A DNA stretch of 64,000 nt from Sisyra terminalis (Eukaryota; Arthropoda; Insecta; Neuroptera; Sisyridae), in the NCBI GenBank assembly GCA_958496175.1, contig OY292275.1, positions 21,390,001-21,454,000 of the forward strand, read 5' to 3'. This document shows positions 1 to 13,300 of this stretch, piece by piece; the first letter of the stretch is position 1, and each line of letters opens with the position of its first letter. Both the position numbers and the translations under genes were made by a program. A model generated the notes under the pieces. The model ran no database searches, had not been told where the DNA came from, and saw only the letters and a list, made by a program, of their open reading frames with translations.

Positions 1-812
1 CATTTCATATTGTTTTATTTCTGCTAGATTTTTATTTTTACATCTTACCTTTTCTTATCTTATTCATCGTGGGTGTGGATCAAGTCGAATCGTAGTTTCA
101 GTCAAATCATATTTGTAGTAAAAAATCAGCAATAAAAATAATGTTTCTTAATGTTTGAGCACTTTTAGTACTAGACTAAAGAATATTCAAAATTGGTTCT
201 TATAAAAACCAAAACACATTAACTCATTTTACATTAAATTTTTTGTTTATGTCCTTTTGCTGTTCCACCTACATTATATTTCTAATTCACCTATACTTCT
301 AAATTTTTCAACAAATTTTTAATTTGAAACCATTCGCTGTAAAAATAATCACATACAAAGAAAAATTAGGTAAACCAGTTGGGAAATGCTTCTAAAGCCC
401 CAAATTAGAATATGAAAAAGACATGTAGACATACAGTCTCTGGCCATATTAATAGACGCATCATAGATTTAGTACAAAATATGAAGTAATAATTATTTTA
501 TTTTATGTTTAAATTTTTGATTGGATTTAATTTTCCTTTTTAAAATTTAATTTATTACACTTATTATCACTAAATGTGTCAAAAAAAACATATTTACTGA
601 AAAATAACTTTTACAAACATTTTAAATATCTTGTTAATTATGGCGAACTTAATTGTTTAATATTTAATTGAAAGCTCTTTTACTGCTATTAAAGCTTCAA
701 TCATTCGTAGCGTGCTGTATATGTAGGACAATAATGTCCACTGCGATTGTGCGTGGTGATTCTATTTATGAATATTTTTTTCTAAGGGCTATTTTTCTGA
801 TGTCATCACTTA

Positions 813-890
813 TTTAACTTCTTTTCTCCCCATCAAATCCCACATATTTTCAATGGGGTTCAAATCAGAGCTTTTGCCCTAGAATATGGT
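813..890 (-). pseudogene. Tc1/mariner transposase relic (third catalytic block)
   Basis: Read on the minus strand from 878 to 813, one frame gives GKSSDLNPIENMWDLMGR followed by KEVK and a stop. This matches the conserved Tc1/mariner DDE motif block (consensus style SPDLNPIENLW), which lies around the last catalytic acidic residue. An in-frame stop lies just upstream and the open segment is only about 22 codons, so it is a decayed fragment. I found no terminal repeats. The motif is distinctive, but the extent of the relic is unknown and flanking sequence to about 700 may belong to it. Confidence 0.7.
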
Positions 891-1360
891 AGTTGGGGTA
901 ATAGTCAAGACTATACCCTTATTTAGAAATTTTATTTTCTAGAAATCTTTACTACTTTTAATAATGTAAGAAGGAAATAGAATCAAATTTAATTTATTAG
1001 AAGATATGAAATTATAAAAAAAAATTAAGTTCGTTTCATAATTTGACCAGGGGCTGTAAACAGAACAAAAGAGTGCATAATAGTGCTTATAAGCACTTCT
1101 TGAGAAAACTATGATGTTAATGCCAAAACCAGTATATATTTTACTCTGAGTAGAATAAGTTTTTAATGAGTTGCAATTTTGATTTGCAGAAAACATCTTA
1201 CTCATCTTTTAATTTCAGTCGAATTTTTTAAAATTTTCACGATTTTTTACAATTATTTTGAGTCCATTATTTTTCTACAAAACTCGCTTAAAATATCACC
1301 TTCATGGATGTACAATGTACATATTTTACATACTTTACTAATGTATTATTGTAAAGATAT

Positions 1361-1400
1361 ATACATTATACATATACATATACATTATTATACATATTAC
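1361..1400. repeat. TACATA-type microsatellite
   Basis: About 40 bp of imperfect TACATA/TACATT units (tacattatacatatacata and on). It is a simple repeat that ends about 35 bp before the hAT MITE that starts at 1435. Confidence 0.6.
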
Positions 1401-1434
1401 GTTGATAACATAATATAGTTCAATAACGGTAGAC

Positions 1435-1814
1435 TAGGAGCTGCCAAACTTTCTAATCATCGACCCCTACATTATTTTTGAAATCTCTCTTTGTCCCCCA
1501 TAAAAGTTATTTTCAATTAATGAAAATAATATCTGTTTTTGTATATTTATTTTATGATTTTAATCTTTTCTTTAAGCACATTATTTAATAATAGTAGGTA
1601 CATAATTTTTTCACCTAAATAAATATACATTTATTAATTTATTTTTGGTAAAGAAACCGATATTAAGTCAATTATACAAATATTCCAAAAAAATGTATAC
1701 GCGGTTAGGTATGTGTTATTTGCATATTAAGAATTGATCTTCTTTGACCCTCAATCGGCACTCTAAATGAAATCGATCCCAAGGGGTCTAGATCGACCAC
1801 TTTAGCAACCCCTG
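1435..1814. mobile_element. hAT-type MITE, 380 bp, with near-perfect 8-bp target duplication
   Basis: The left end reads TAGGAGCTGCCAAACTTTC and the right end, reverse-complemented, reads CAGGGGTTGCTAAAGTGGTC. These are imperfect terminal inverted repeats of the hAT kind. The flanking 8-mers are CGGTAGAC (1427-1434) and CTGTAGAC (1815-1822), matching 7 of 8, the duplication length typical of hAT transposition. Subterminal sequence also pairs loosely (ATCGACCCCTA on the left; GGTCGATCTAGACCCC in the reverse complement of the right). There is no transposase, so this is a non-autonomous element. The minus-strand open frame at 1705-1923 is an accident of its end. Confidence 0.75.
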
Positions 1815-1822
1815 CTGTAGAC

Positions 1823-4630
1823 TGACCAACATTATAGAAGAGAATGAAACAACTTCTTAGCAATGCTTTAGTAATACACCATTTTAAGTCTGCGTAATTT
1901 ATATTCAACTGAATCTCTTTCAAATATTTTTTTTTGAGTCACTTTCAAAAAATCAAATTAAAAATTTCGGAATTTCTCAGCTAAATTAATTAGTGCTCGA
2001 TTCATTTCTTTATCCACAATCCTGTGGTTTTTCTTGAATGAAATTGTTTCAGAGAAACTTAAATGAAATATGGGTTGGGAATATAAAAAAAAAAAAAAAC
2101 TTAATTAAAAACAGACTTAAAATATAGAAAATTTTACTTATTAATTAGGCTTAAAATGTTTTTTTTTTCGTAAAAACTTTGTACAGTAAATTAAATAGAC
2201 AAAATTTTAAAAAAATACTTTAATATTTATATTTGTAAAGTATGCGATTGCACCTGGAGAAACTGATAATCTTTTGTTTTATTATATGTTCTGCCTAGAA
2301 ATTTTATTAAGTGAAAATTAAAGATTTCTTTTATAGAAAGAGCCTTTGATACTTACTTATGAGAATTCATATGATAATTTTGGTAATGTATGTCACGAAA
2401 ATTACCTGCATTCATTGCGCTCTTGGCTATCATTGAGATAGGGGGTAGATGGTTTTTGATATTGATTGGTTCTCTAGAATTTCAGGTTATTGGGGAGAAC
2501 TTTGGAGGATTGAAATGAATATTTACCCTTCATGTCTTTCGTGTATTCTCGTTCTTATACAAGTTGAAATTTTCAACGCCTTTATTACGATTTTTAAGTC
2601 AAGTTTCCATTTGTGATTTAAAATGAAGTGAAAAAATTCAATAAATATTGAAAATATTGAATATTAAATTTTGAAAATATTGCAGATTAATTATAAAACA
2701 ATAAAAACAAAAAAGTTCATCAGCCAGAAAACAATCATTATAACTAGTTACCATAACTAATAGTTTATTTTTCTTCGAATATATGTTTATTATAATTCTC
2801 CCATTGCATGTTCTAGTATTAATTTCCTATTTAATATCGAAGAAGTTGTATATTGTGACGTATTGTGTGTTAAATGAAGATATAACTAACACAACGTCGT
2901 CCATTTTTTTATTGTTGATTAATTTTGTGATATTCCTTATAAAAATTAAGATATGATTACAAGTTAGTTCATTGGTATTACACAAATGAATATACCTTTA
3001 TTTAATATTAGAATAAAAATAAAAACCACAAATATTTTATGAAATCGATGAATCCAATTCAAATTCTCACACCATTTCGATCTTTAAAATACCTTTATTC
3101 ATATTTCAAATTTGAAAAAACAATAGATACAAACTTTCAAAAATGCTTAACTAAATTTCACTGTTAAATAATACCACTGATTCAATTTCATTGATTATTT
3201 TTCCATTGACAATAAATAATTTTCCGCCCAAAAATTAAACCACACATTTATGATTATATTGAATATTTGTCTATAATTCACACAAAAATTGAAACTTTAT
3301 TTTTTCAAACTTGTATTAAAATATTTTTATCGAAAAATGTTCATGTTCTTACAAAAATTCTATTGTCAGTGATATATTCATAATCGCCCCCCCCCTTCAT
3401 CGTCCGTTTCTGTTCAATAAATCATTCATTCTTTGAAAAAATAAATGAATTGAACCCTTTTGCTCATTTTCTATAAACATTTTGCAAACAACTTTGTTTT
3501 ATTATATTAAATTGTTAACATGTTAACTTTGAAACAAAATTAAGCTTAAAGAGATTAATGTTTTCTTTACTTTCATTCTATGAGTTTGATTTAAAATGAA
3601 AATGTAAGCCCCAAAAATACAATGAAACGCTTTGATTATGATTAATTTAATCGTATAATTCCAGTCCCTTTTAATTTTATATTTGGAAACAAAAACCTCG
3701 TTTATAGTAATCATTGTGTGTAGGAGGATGATAAATTTTCAACCGTCAATTTTGATTGATGATAGTTGCAAAAAATTTAGGACTATAAATACCAGAGCTT
3801 GTTATATATAAAACGAAGATATCAATTTTACATCATTAATATTAAATTTTTAATATGAATTTGCAATTTTATTGTGAAGTTTATTAAGAATAACTTTCAC
3901 TTTCTACATTTTTTTTTTGCTTTTAATTTTTATTTTAACTTTCTAAAGTAATGAATATTTGAGTGTTCAAATAAATTAATATTTTGATTTTTAATAATAA
4001 ATATTTCTAAGTCAGATATGTCAAAGTTTTTTATTACTTACTTATGGTTGCTTTACCTGGGTACACCTAATATAGTAGAATTTGCTTAGATAATAACTGA
4101 TTTCTTGAAAAATTGTAAATTATTTAAAAAAATTATAAATGTTGTATTCCTTACTTCAAATATCAATAAACAAAACAACAACAAAAATAATAGAAAAATC
4201 TTAACTTTCATTTTCAGTTTTGCATGTAATTGTACCACCTTTCTCGTCATTTGTGAGTCATTAAGAGAAATTACTTTTACACAAAATTTTATGTCATGAG
4301 GTGAACTGCGCATAAATGCTTACTATTAATTTAGTAAATAATGGCAACTGCAAAACAATCCAATCAACTTAACATGCATCCTTAATCATTATAAACAGGA
4401 ATTCACTTGGAGTCTAAGACTTTGATTCTTAAATCTGAAATTTTGAAAAGACAGTGCTATTCATGATGGCATTAATCTTCTTTAAGTTCTATCAACAATA
4501 TGGCTGGTAAAAATAAATTTGAATCCTTAAAAAAAATAGTTCTCAGTGAGAAAAATTAATCTTTTCAATAAACTAAAGAAGTAAGGTTAAGAAAAATCTA
4601 CAATATACCAGTACTATCTAATTATGATTT
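1823..4630. other. No recognisable feature
   Basis: A+T-rich DNA with many stops. The only oddities are a run of nine C at 3387-3395 and a slightly G+C-richer patch at about 2400-2550, in which the plus strand has a short open frame ending GENFGGLK without a start; I regard it as chance. Small ORFs at 3523-3714 and 4086-4313 have low-complexity composition. Confidence 0.4.
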
Positions 4631-4638
4631 CATTAGAG

Positions 4639-4936
4639 CAGTGTTTCTCAAAGTGGGTTTCCTGGAACCCTTGGGTTGCATGAAAAAAAATTGAGGTTCC
4701 ACGAGATAAGTTATCGTATGGTTTTAAAATATTCGTAAGATAAACTACATAATTTTGAAAAATGCAACATTAAACTATGAATGTTAAACTTGTACATTTC
4801 TTATAAATTTGTCAAATTTAGTCAAGTTGTCTAAAATATCTACTACCACTTTAACAGCTTTAGATAGGGCAATGGTTCTATAATCCGTAAAAAAAATTGT
4901 AAGAATTACACAAGAAAAATAGTTTGGGAAACCCTG
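4639..4936. mobile_element. hAT-type MITE, about 300 bp
   Basis: Left end CAGTGTTTCTCAAAGTGGG and reverse-complemented right end CAGGGTTTCCCAAACT form a terminal inverted repeat of the widespread hAT pattern CAGNGTTTCYCAAA. The flanks share TTAGAG (4633-4638 left; 4940-4945 right), which looks like a degraded 8-bp target duplication with a 1-3 base offset. The interior is non-coding. Related single ends occur at 12347, 20677 and 60335, so several members of this group are in the window. Confidence 0.72.
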
Positions 4937-4945
4937 CGCTTAGAG

Positions 4946-7900
4946 AAACAGTAATTTACACAAAAAAGTAATAGTTTATTACCCATTGCTTTTATCAAAT
5001 ATTTAAAGTTGAAAAAATATTCAAATTTAAGGTACATACACGGACAAAACTATAGTAAAAATTACAATGCAACGTCGTAATCTAGGACTAGACTTTCATT
5101 AACTAAGTCTTTACAATTTACTATTTATAAACATTTGTATTTTTATGTTATAATATCGAAATCATAACGTGTTGTCTTAGATAAATACCATAGCAAAAAG
5201 TACGATGTTAGATTGTAAATATCTCTGTAAATACAAGTGAATATATACATTTATCATATCATACATATTAAACGAGCTATTCTTGCATGTTTATGGATAA
5301 TAATATATATATGTCTTTGAGATTCAATTAAAAATTAATTATATGAATAATATAATATTATCCATTAATTTATTGTGATTCGGAAGTAAATAAAATACTT
5401 ATCAATGTTAAACTTGCATGTTTGTATGTGTTTTAGTTTCTGGAAACGGCTCTAATGATTTTAATGAAAATTTGTAATTTATTTAAGTTTTATTTTTAAT
5501 ATTTATGTTTTAGGTTTTCTTCCATGGAAAAACGCAATTTTCCACGGAAAACAAAAAAAAAATAAAAAAATATTGCGCCATCTGTTGATGTAATTTTTCA
5601 CTATGTGCCGGTATGAATATATAAACTAATTTAACAACAGTTTCAATTGTTAGTCTACTTTTTTTACGTCAATTAATTTTGAAATAAAACTTTGAATAAC
5701 ATTTTCTTCCTCGCAAAGGAGCGAATAGTTCGTAAAATATTTGGAAATGATGACTAGGTGAATAAAATAAATTTTGTTTTCCAATTGGTATCTTACCTAA
5801 AAATTCATGATTTAAACAAAAAAATAATAAAAAAACGCTGAATTAAACTCGGTCGTCTAGATACTACAAGTTACAGAGACAGAGGTACCAATAGCTCGGC
5901 CCCTACTCTCTGACTTCTCTACGAACACATGCATACGAGTTACACTGCTTGAGTATTGAGGGACTTGAACTACTTTTAAGTGCAAGTAATGTTTACAACG
6001 TTACGTCGTAAACTCCAATACGTTCGTTCGGATCAAGCACATAACAATAATAATGATGTATAATTCTAATTTTTCATACAGTTTTTACCGTGTTGTAAAT
6101 ATATTTTTTATTTATGTAACGCAGTTTTAAAGCATCCTTATTTGATTTCTGTAAATTGACGCTACCGTCTTAATTCCACACCGAATAGAGAAAGAATGAT
6201 TTCTCTCATAAAATAAATCATAACATAAATCATAACTTGTCTAATTCTTGCAAAAGAATAACTGCAGTAATATGTCATCGTAATCAAATATATTCAGTAA
6301 AGATTTGTAACAAATCTTAATACCTTTAATCGCTTTAAAGATTTTGCAAATATTTCTTACACTTACGTTTATTGCAATTTTTATATTTTATAATGTATCA
6401 ATTTCATGTTCTCATGAAGTTTTAAAAAAATAAAGAAAAAACAATCATGCTGGTACTCGTATCAATCATTCAATACTAACTTAGTGACAGGAAATCCGTC
6501 ATTACTCAGCTATTTTTCAGCATAAGTAAGAAAATCTTTAGGTAAAATAGTACTATCCCCAAATTATCGTATTATAGGTTTGTTGTTTGAAATGCTTTGA
6601 TTATGGTGTGGTTTTTACAACCCTAATTAGAACCGAAATGTAAAATATTTCGAAACAATGTACAAGGGATCAATCTCATTTACATTTCCCCACATAACTT
6701 TACCCTTCAATGTTCAACGACGAAGATAGATTTTTTGGTAATAAAATTTTATTTCATATACCTCTATAAAAGAATACCTGTAATTATATAATTTTCGTAA
6801 CCATAATAGTTTTAGTCACTTTTTTTTTTGTTACTTAGTCTTGGAATTGAAAAAAAATTAACCAATAATTTTGAACCAATTTCTCGAAACATTTTTTTTT
6901 GTTTTTTATAACAATGCAACCATAGCAAGGCGGTTTTTTAAATGTTAAAAAATAGCCATGCTTTTAAAACGTATTTGAAAAATCAAATAAGCTTACTCTT
7001 TTAAAACATTTAAATTTAGTCACACATAAGTAATGTTGCGCTACTGAAATAGTTTCACAGTTTTCCACAGTATCCCATTAAAGTATATCTTAAAATACTT
7101 ACATTAGATTTAATTGGTCTGAAACGTGTCAATAAAATATTTTAATGTGTCCTTAAAACGCTTTAAAAAACCTTAATATTGCAACAGTTTTATTATATTT
7201 TAAAAGGAATGTAATAAAATTGATATACTCTTTATGTCTAATAATCATCAAATTTCAAACCGCAGACAAAACATAATATTTTTTTCATGAATGGAAATAA
7301 ATGAAACAAGGCCCCAAAGAAAAGTGTGAACATTCATATTTAAAATAGGTTTTATGGCCCAACCAGGACCCGTTTGATCTTTTGCCGTAAAACCGACAAT
7401 AAATGAAAGCATCTTTGTAAGCCGTTTATTTGCAATATTGAAAATTTGTTGCAATTACTCATCGTTTAGTAGAAAAATTGCAAGAAAGAGTGAAAATATT
7501 TTTACCACAAAAGTGATAATTAAGAAAATTTCCAAACACACTCAAATTCTCTAGAGGGTTGCAACTTTCACAAGTCTTTGTCTCATATCTTATCTGAATT
7601 GCTTTATTTCATTACAAACTATACAAGTTCCTTTATCTAAGGACAAAGTTAAGTTTGAAATCAAGAAGTACTTTATTAATAAAACTATAAAAACAAATAA
7701 AAGTTTTAATTCAACACTTCGTTAAAATGTGAAAAGTAGTTTAGAATTTTTCATTTAAGAACTACTAAAATTAGATTATTAAAAAATATAAAGCCATAGC
7801 TGAAATAGTTTCCAATTTATTTTCATGCAATTTAGGAGTGAATTTAATTTTGTTTATATCGTTATTGAATAACAGTTAATGGTTAAAGCTTCCAAATAAT

Positions 7901-9949
7901 GAAAACATTACAAGTATAGTCTGAAGAAGTTTTTTGTCTTTAGGGACCACTTGAAACTCTTTTTACCATAGTTATAACTCTAAATTGTCTTCACAGAATG
8001 TCTCAAGTAGTAACTTAGGAATACAGCTTCAAGATGGTTCCTGACAATTTAAAAGAGATTTAAAATTTATAAATGCTTTAACGAAAAGTACTATGTGTAC
8101 TATTTTTGAAAAAGTTTTGATTTATTTTTACAGACGTTTATATACGATTAAACCATGTTTATTGTTTAAATTAAACGAATCCCTTTTTGAATTACAAATT
8201 TAGCGACATAGTTATAAAGCAGAATTATTCATCATTATTCTATTTTCTTTATTAATGGCGTTATTGCATTTTTCGAATTTCGAGCCCCTTGACATTGGTA
8301 GGTAATATTTTTCCTGTTTTTCCGATCATAGTTTATTTATTTTTACTAAGATAGACATTTTTTAAATCGACTATTCAACAACTCAGAAAAATATTTTTAG
8401 CCAATGTTTTTTTTTTTCTTTTAAACTATAACGTTACAAGTTTATTTGGCTCCGCTATACATCTCTGTTATAAACTTTGACCATAAAAAGTTTTTTACTT
8501 TTATTATTGTGACCTTATGATTAATTTTAGCACAATAAATATCATAGTAACAAAATTATCAACTTTTCGAAACGAACCCACAAAAATTGACCATTAAACT
8601 ACACATTCCTACTAGCGTATAATAAATACTATATTAGGAGTTTTCCCGTCAAAAAAATAAAGTAACAATTTTATTTTTTTTTCATTATTATATTGCTAAA
8701 CTGATAAATTTCATCGTTTCGGTTGAAATAATTATTCTACACTATTTGCAGTAGTCCTCAAACATTGCCATTTTACGTCATTGGATTACTATGATAATTA
8801 TATTATTTAGATTTTTTATATTTGTGTGGTTTTATTTATTTTCATATGTAAAGTGTTTCATATATATAACTTTATACAATTTTATGGAAATGCACAAATA
8901 AATTGAAGAACTAAAATTTGCATCATGACTTTATAAAACTAAATATTTGTCCATTTAAAAATATGGTTTACACTTTAAATTTTTGTGTAACGGTTTCAAT
9001 ATACCTTTAAATACTATTTTTCTTTTTAATACTCTTTTTTTAAGAACAAAGTTTTAATTTCCACCTGCTAATTGGAACAAATTGAACTTTTAATGAGTCT
9101 ATGGGAGAAAGCATTCTATGTTTTCTTAAATCTTCGCTTATTTGTTTCAAGATATTTTGTTTTTTATATGAAAAACCATCGATAAGACTTCTTAGGATTG
9201 ATTTTGGTTATAAGCGATCATCTCTTACGAGAACTATTGTTGTTAATTATCCAACTTTCAATTAAAGTTCCAATCAATTTTTTACGAACAATGAAGAAAA
9301 TTGAGAAAGTTTCCTGAAGGTAAATGTTTTCACTTAAAATTTATAGGGAGAATGCGTTAGTTTAATAGAATCAACTATAAAAGTATCTGAAACTGATATT
9401 TTATAATTTATATTGTATAGAAGAAAATGGGAACCTAATTTTATATAGCTTAGTAATTTTATTTATTGGTACTTGAAAAGTAATTCAAAGGATGAGATTC
9501 ATTATATTGTAGTTGTACTGAAGGTAAAAAAAATCGAAAATAATAGCAAACTTTGTTGTGTATCAGTGTATCAATACGTTGAAATCTAGGAAGCATTAAT
9601 AGTAGTTTTTTATAAACATTTTAAATAAATGGCATAGAGATAATAGTTTTGGTAAGTAATCAAACTTCAATATCGGCGAACTATAAATCAAAAGTTCCAA
9701 ATCAAACTCATTGATAATAATCATATTGTCAGTGGAGTAATGAATGTACGATAAAACAATTTAATTAAATCTTCGCAACGGCAAGAGATGAATGTTTTAG
9801 GTGGATGGCCTCGTTTTTTGTTTGTTTTCTTATGTTATTAATAATGTTATGGTAATAATAAATATAATAATAATACATATTTCATCGTAGCTTCAATGTT
9901 CTATTTTAATAGGTACACTATTAACTTATGGGAATATTAAAATAACTTT
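4946..9949. other. A+T-rich stretch, no gene seen
   Basis: No coding signal. At 5523-5553 there is an imperfect inverted pair, CCATGGAAAA and TTTTCCACGG, around a 5-6 base loop. The patch 5840-6040 is richer in G+C and includes a short hairpin GTTTAC...GTAAAC at 5990-6013. The segment 5440-5650 (with GCGCCATCTGTTGATG near 5576) looks like old interspersed repeat, but I cannot name it. The minus-strand ORF at 7248-7454 (68 codons) is unrecognised and most likely chance. Confidence 0.4.
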
Positions 9950-10340
9950 GGCAAAGAAAAGATTTGTTTCCATCATGATTGGAAGCCAAGCCGCAATGAC
10001 TTTGTGTATGAACTATGAACAGCAGCACCGTATTATTATGTTTCATAGTGATCGCAATCACGTGACTTTCAATAAAAGTTGCAAAAACAACGCCAAGTTG
10101 TTATCCTTGAACAGTTGAATATTGCGGACCGGATTCATAGCAGACTTAATCTTGTCCCAACCACTCTGTGATTGTTATATGTAAAATATAGTAATAAAAT
10201 AAATACTTGTAGATGTGTACCTATTAAAGGTGTAGGCAAATAACCAAGGCATCTTGGTATGTAAACCTATTCAACCATCTCTGGGCGGATACCCACCTAT
10301 AACTCAATCTTTCATAAATTATTGCCGATGAAGATGCAGC
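9950..10340. promoter_or_regulatory. Sequence-complexity island, candidate cis-regulatory element
   Basis: This stretch stands out from its neighbours by higher G+C and a lack of homopolymer runs, yet has no open frame. It contains the palindromic E-box TCACGTGA at 10058-10065 and patches such as TATTGCGGACCGGATTC and GGGCGGATACCCACC. Conserved non-coding elements in A+T-rich insect introns often look like this, but conservation cannot be judged from one genome. It could also be a unique degraded repeat. Confidence 0.3.
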
Positions 10341-13300
10341 AGACAAATGCATTATGTTTCACCCACCAATCGTCATTATTATAAATATTATCATCTTATT
10401 AATCATACAATGCATAATGTTACTTGAGTTAATGAAGCATCATTTTCCCCGGTTATACCTTTATGAAATTTATATACATTTTTAAAACGGCTAATTTTAT
10501 CGTTTCGATTATTTGTTACGTCTGATATCATTTTTTTCGCACAACTCAGTATAAATAATGATTATCTTGTACAACAAAAAGTAGAAATAATTTTATTTAC
10601 CTGAACAAATATCGGTAATTCTTCAACAAACATAGTAGGTATAAAACTTTTATAACAAAGCATCTAATAGTCTGCAGGTAATTTTCTGTTTGTTGAAAAA
10701 ACATCCTTTTTCAAACCAAAAAATAAATTTCTAATTCAGTTTTCCATTCAAAAATGAAAACATAAGCAGCTTTTATTTTCCGCTAGTTCCTTCATTACTC
10801 ATGCTGTATGTCATTATAAACATAGTTTAATTATTAATCCTATTACGGTGAATGTAGTTTTACATTTTACGATTTTATAATAAGTAAATGTTAGAAATCA
10901 ATAATTTATATAATCAACATTTGGTGCAAATTCTGTTTATGTTTGTATCAAAATAACGGCTTTTGCAATTTGATCGAATCGTTGAATCATTAAATATTGC
11001 CTACGGTGCTTTTAGATATCGAAATAGTATCAGAAAACGAGGGCGTTTTTTACCATTCATAGAATTTTTATCATTTGTTAATTCCCCTTATGATGTTTTA
11101 TAATTTTTCAAAAAAAATAACCATTTTTTTGACCTTTTTGAGTCATAGTGTATAATTTCATTTATCAAAAAAAAAAAATATTGAAGATGGCGCCACAAAC
11201 CAGCAGGCTTAAGCGAGTATCCATTTTTTTGGGAATCACTTATCCGATTTTGATAAATCTTATTGGTATCGAAGTGCTAAAACAGAAAATTATAACAACA
11301 AATTGAATTATTTTTTCTTTCTCCCCCCTCTGCGTTTTAAGTGATTTGAATTTTAGTCGTCCTCTTTCAGTAAAAAAGAAACAAATGCCACTAGATTCAT
11401 TAAAATTGAGATTGTGATTTTCGAGAAAACGAGACACAGATATGAAAAAAAATACAGGTTCAAGTAAAACTTGTTTATTTTTTATATTAAACGCATTTTT
11501 TTAAAGTTTATTAAAATTGGTGAATCAATATTATTAGATTATTTATAAGTTTAAATTTTAAGGAACCAGCAAAATCAACAGATTCAAATAATTGGTACAA
11601 TAAAGATAATTCTTTTTAGAGTACTTCAATACTTTTTGAGTTGAAGCTTTTGTAGATTTTCGGGTATGATATATTTTATTCTTTATACAGAAGTTAATTG
11701 GTAATCAAATGATAAGAAATGTCGACCTATTTGACACATATTTGTAATGTGTATGAAATATTCCCTGTTTGTTTTCAGTATTTCACAAGTAGTCGAGAGA
11801 AACCAAACGTATGTCTCTATGGACTATTGTGTTTTCTGCAATTGGACAATAGCTTTATTTTTAAAAGTTCATAGTTCAATTTTAAAAAGCGAAATACACA
11901 ATTTATGATTCCTATACAGAAGTTTATACACACTTTGACTTTTCAAAAAAAAAAAATCTTATATTTTTTCTAGTATATTCTCGAAAAATATCAAACCGAT
12001 CCGGTAAATATTTTCGACATCATGTTAGTTGTATTGTATAAAAAAAAATTTGTTTAAACTTTTTTTTAAAAAAAAAAACGCGTTTTTCTCAAATTCGGTA
12101 ACCACGAAATCTCAAAAAGGGTTAATCAATCGATCTGAAATTTTAAAACAACCTCCTCAGATATATTTCTCAGGTAATAGCGGATGAAATAAGATTTCCA
12201 ATAATTATTCCTCTTTTTAAACAATTTTTCGCCAACAATTTTGGTCAAAAATTCGAATTTTTTCTTTATATAGCCCCCATTTTCTCTAAAACTTTAATTT
12301 CTAACTATTCCTTCGATCATTACAAAGACTCATCTATTTACTTGAGCAATGTTTCTTAATCTGAGGTTTCCGCACCTCTGGGATTTTGGGGATGCGGAGA
12401 AGCCTCTAACAATATCAATTCTGAGATTTTGGGTTTTTAGTGGACCTTCGGAAGACCATCTACAAGAGTAGTGCACATGAATATTGTTACAGGTTCTTAG
12501 TGTTATTAGTAACTTTAAAGTGAACACTATCTGAATAATTATTATTTTTATGCTGTATATGTAGTTCAAAAATTTATTAATGAATTTATACAATAAAATC
12601 TCTTTCAATAATAATTATTAAAAAATTGTCCATTTTAGGCCTTGCAACTACGTGTAACCCCTTAATTTTGTAACAAATTAACAAAGAATTTAGAAAAGTA
12701 AAGGATTTTTCCTTAACTCTGTTTTCCAATCTTATGTTCTTCAATATTATAATTTTGATAAAAATGGGTTTTTTTATTTTTCGTTCTTCCAACTATTATG
12801 ATTATATATAATCATATACATAATATATTGAAATTTTCCTAATATACCGAATACACACACAATTTCCAGTTAATGGATTAGGACTCAAAAAATTTATGCA
12901 AAAATTTCTTTGCATAAATAAAGTATATTTCTTACACATTAAAAAACTTTTTACTTTTTTAATTCCATTTTTAAACGATAAAACGGAGTGGTTTTTAAAT
13001 TGTTTTTGATTTTGTTATTGATTATTTTGTCAAATTATTTATATTTGACAGGTCAGACCCAAAATAGAACAAAACGTATCGGATTTGAGATATGTTTCCA
13101 TAAAAAATTTACAAATAAATGGAGATATTTCATACTAAACAAACATGACGTAAGTAATAGATAAGTATCGGAATTGTACCCATGTAAATTTTTTTTAAAA
13201 CCAGAGTAAAACAAGAACATCTCTTGTAGACTGGTTTTATGTCTCTTTAGATTAATATCATGAAATCAGACTTATTAAATGTCTGGAGATTTGTTGAAAT

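Larger units (their letters stand above)
1..1434. other. Featureless A+T-rich stretch apart from the Tc1 relic
   Basis: Apart from the transposase relic near 0.85 kb and an AT-type simple repeat at 1361-1400, I see no gene, RNA or site here. Open frames at 939-1205 (minus) and 1179-1418 (plus) have the Ile/Phe/Asn/Lys-rich composition expected of chance ORFs in such DNA. Confidence 0.4.

Noticed and set aside
7248..7454. 68-codon minus ORF (KMLSFIVGFTAKDQTGPGWAIK)
   Set aside because: Looked partly protein-like but no family could be named and no neighbouring support exists.
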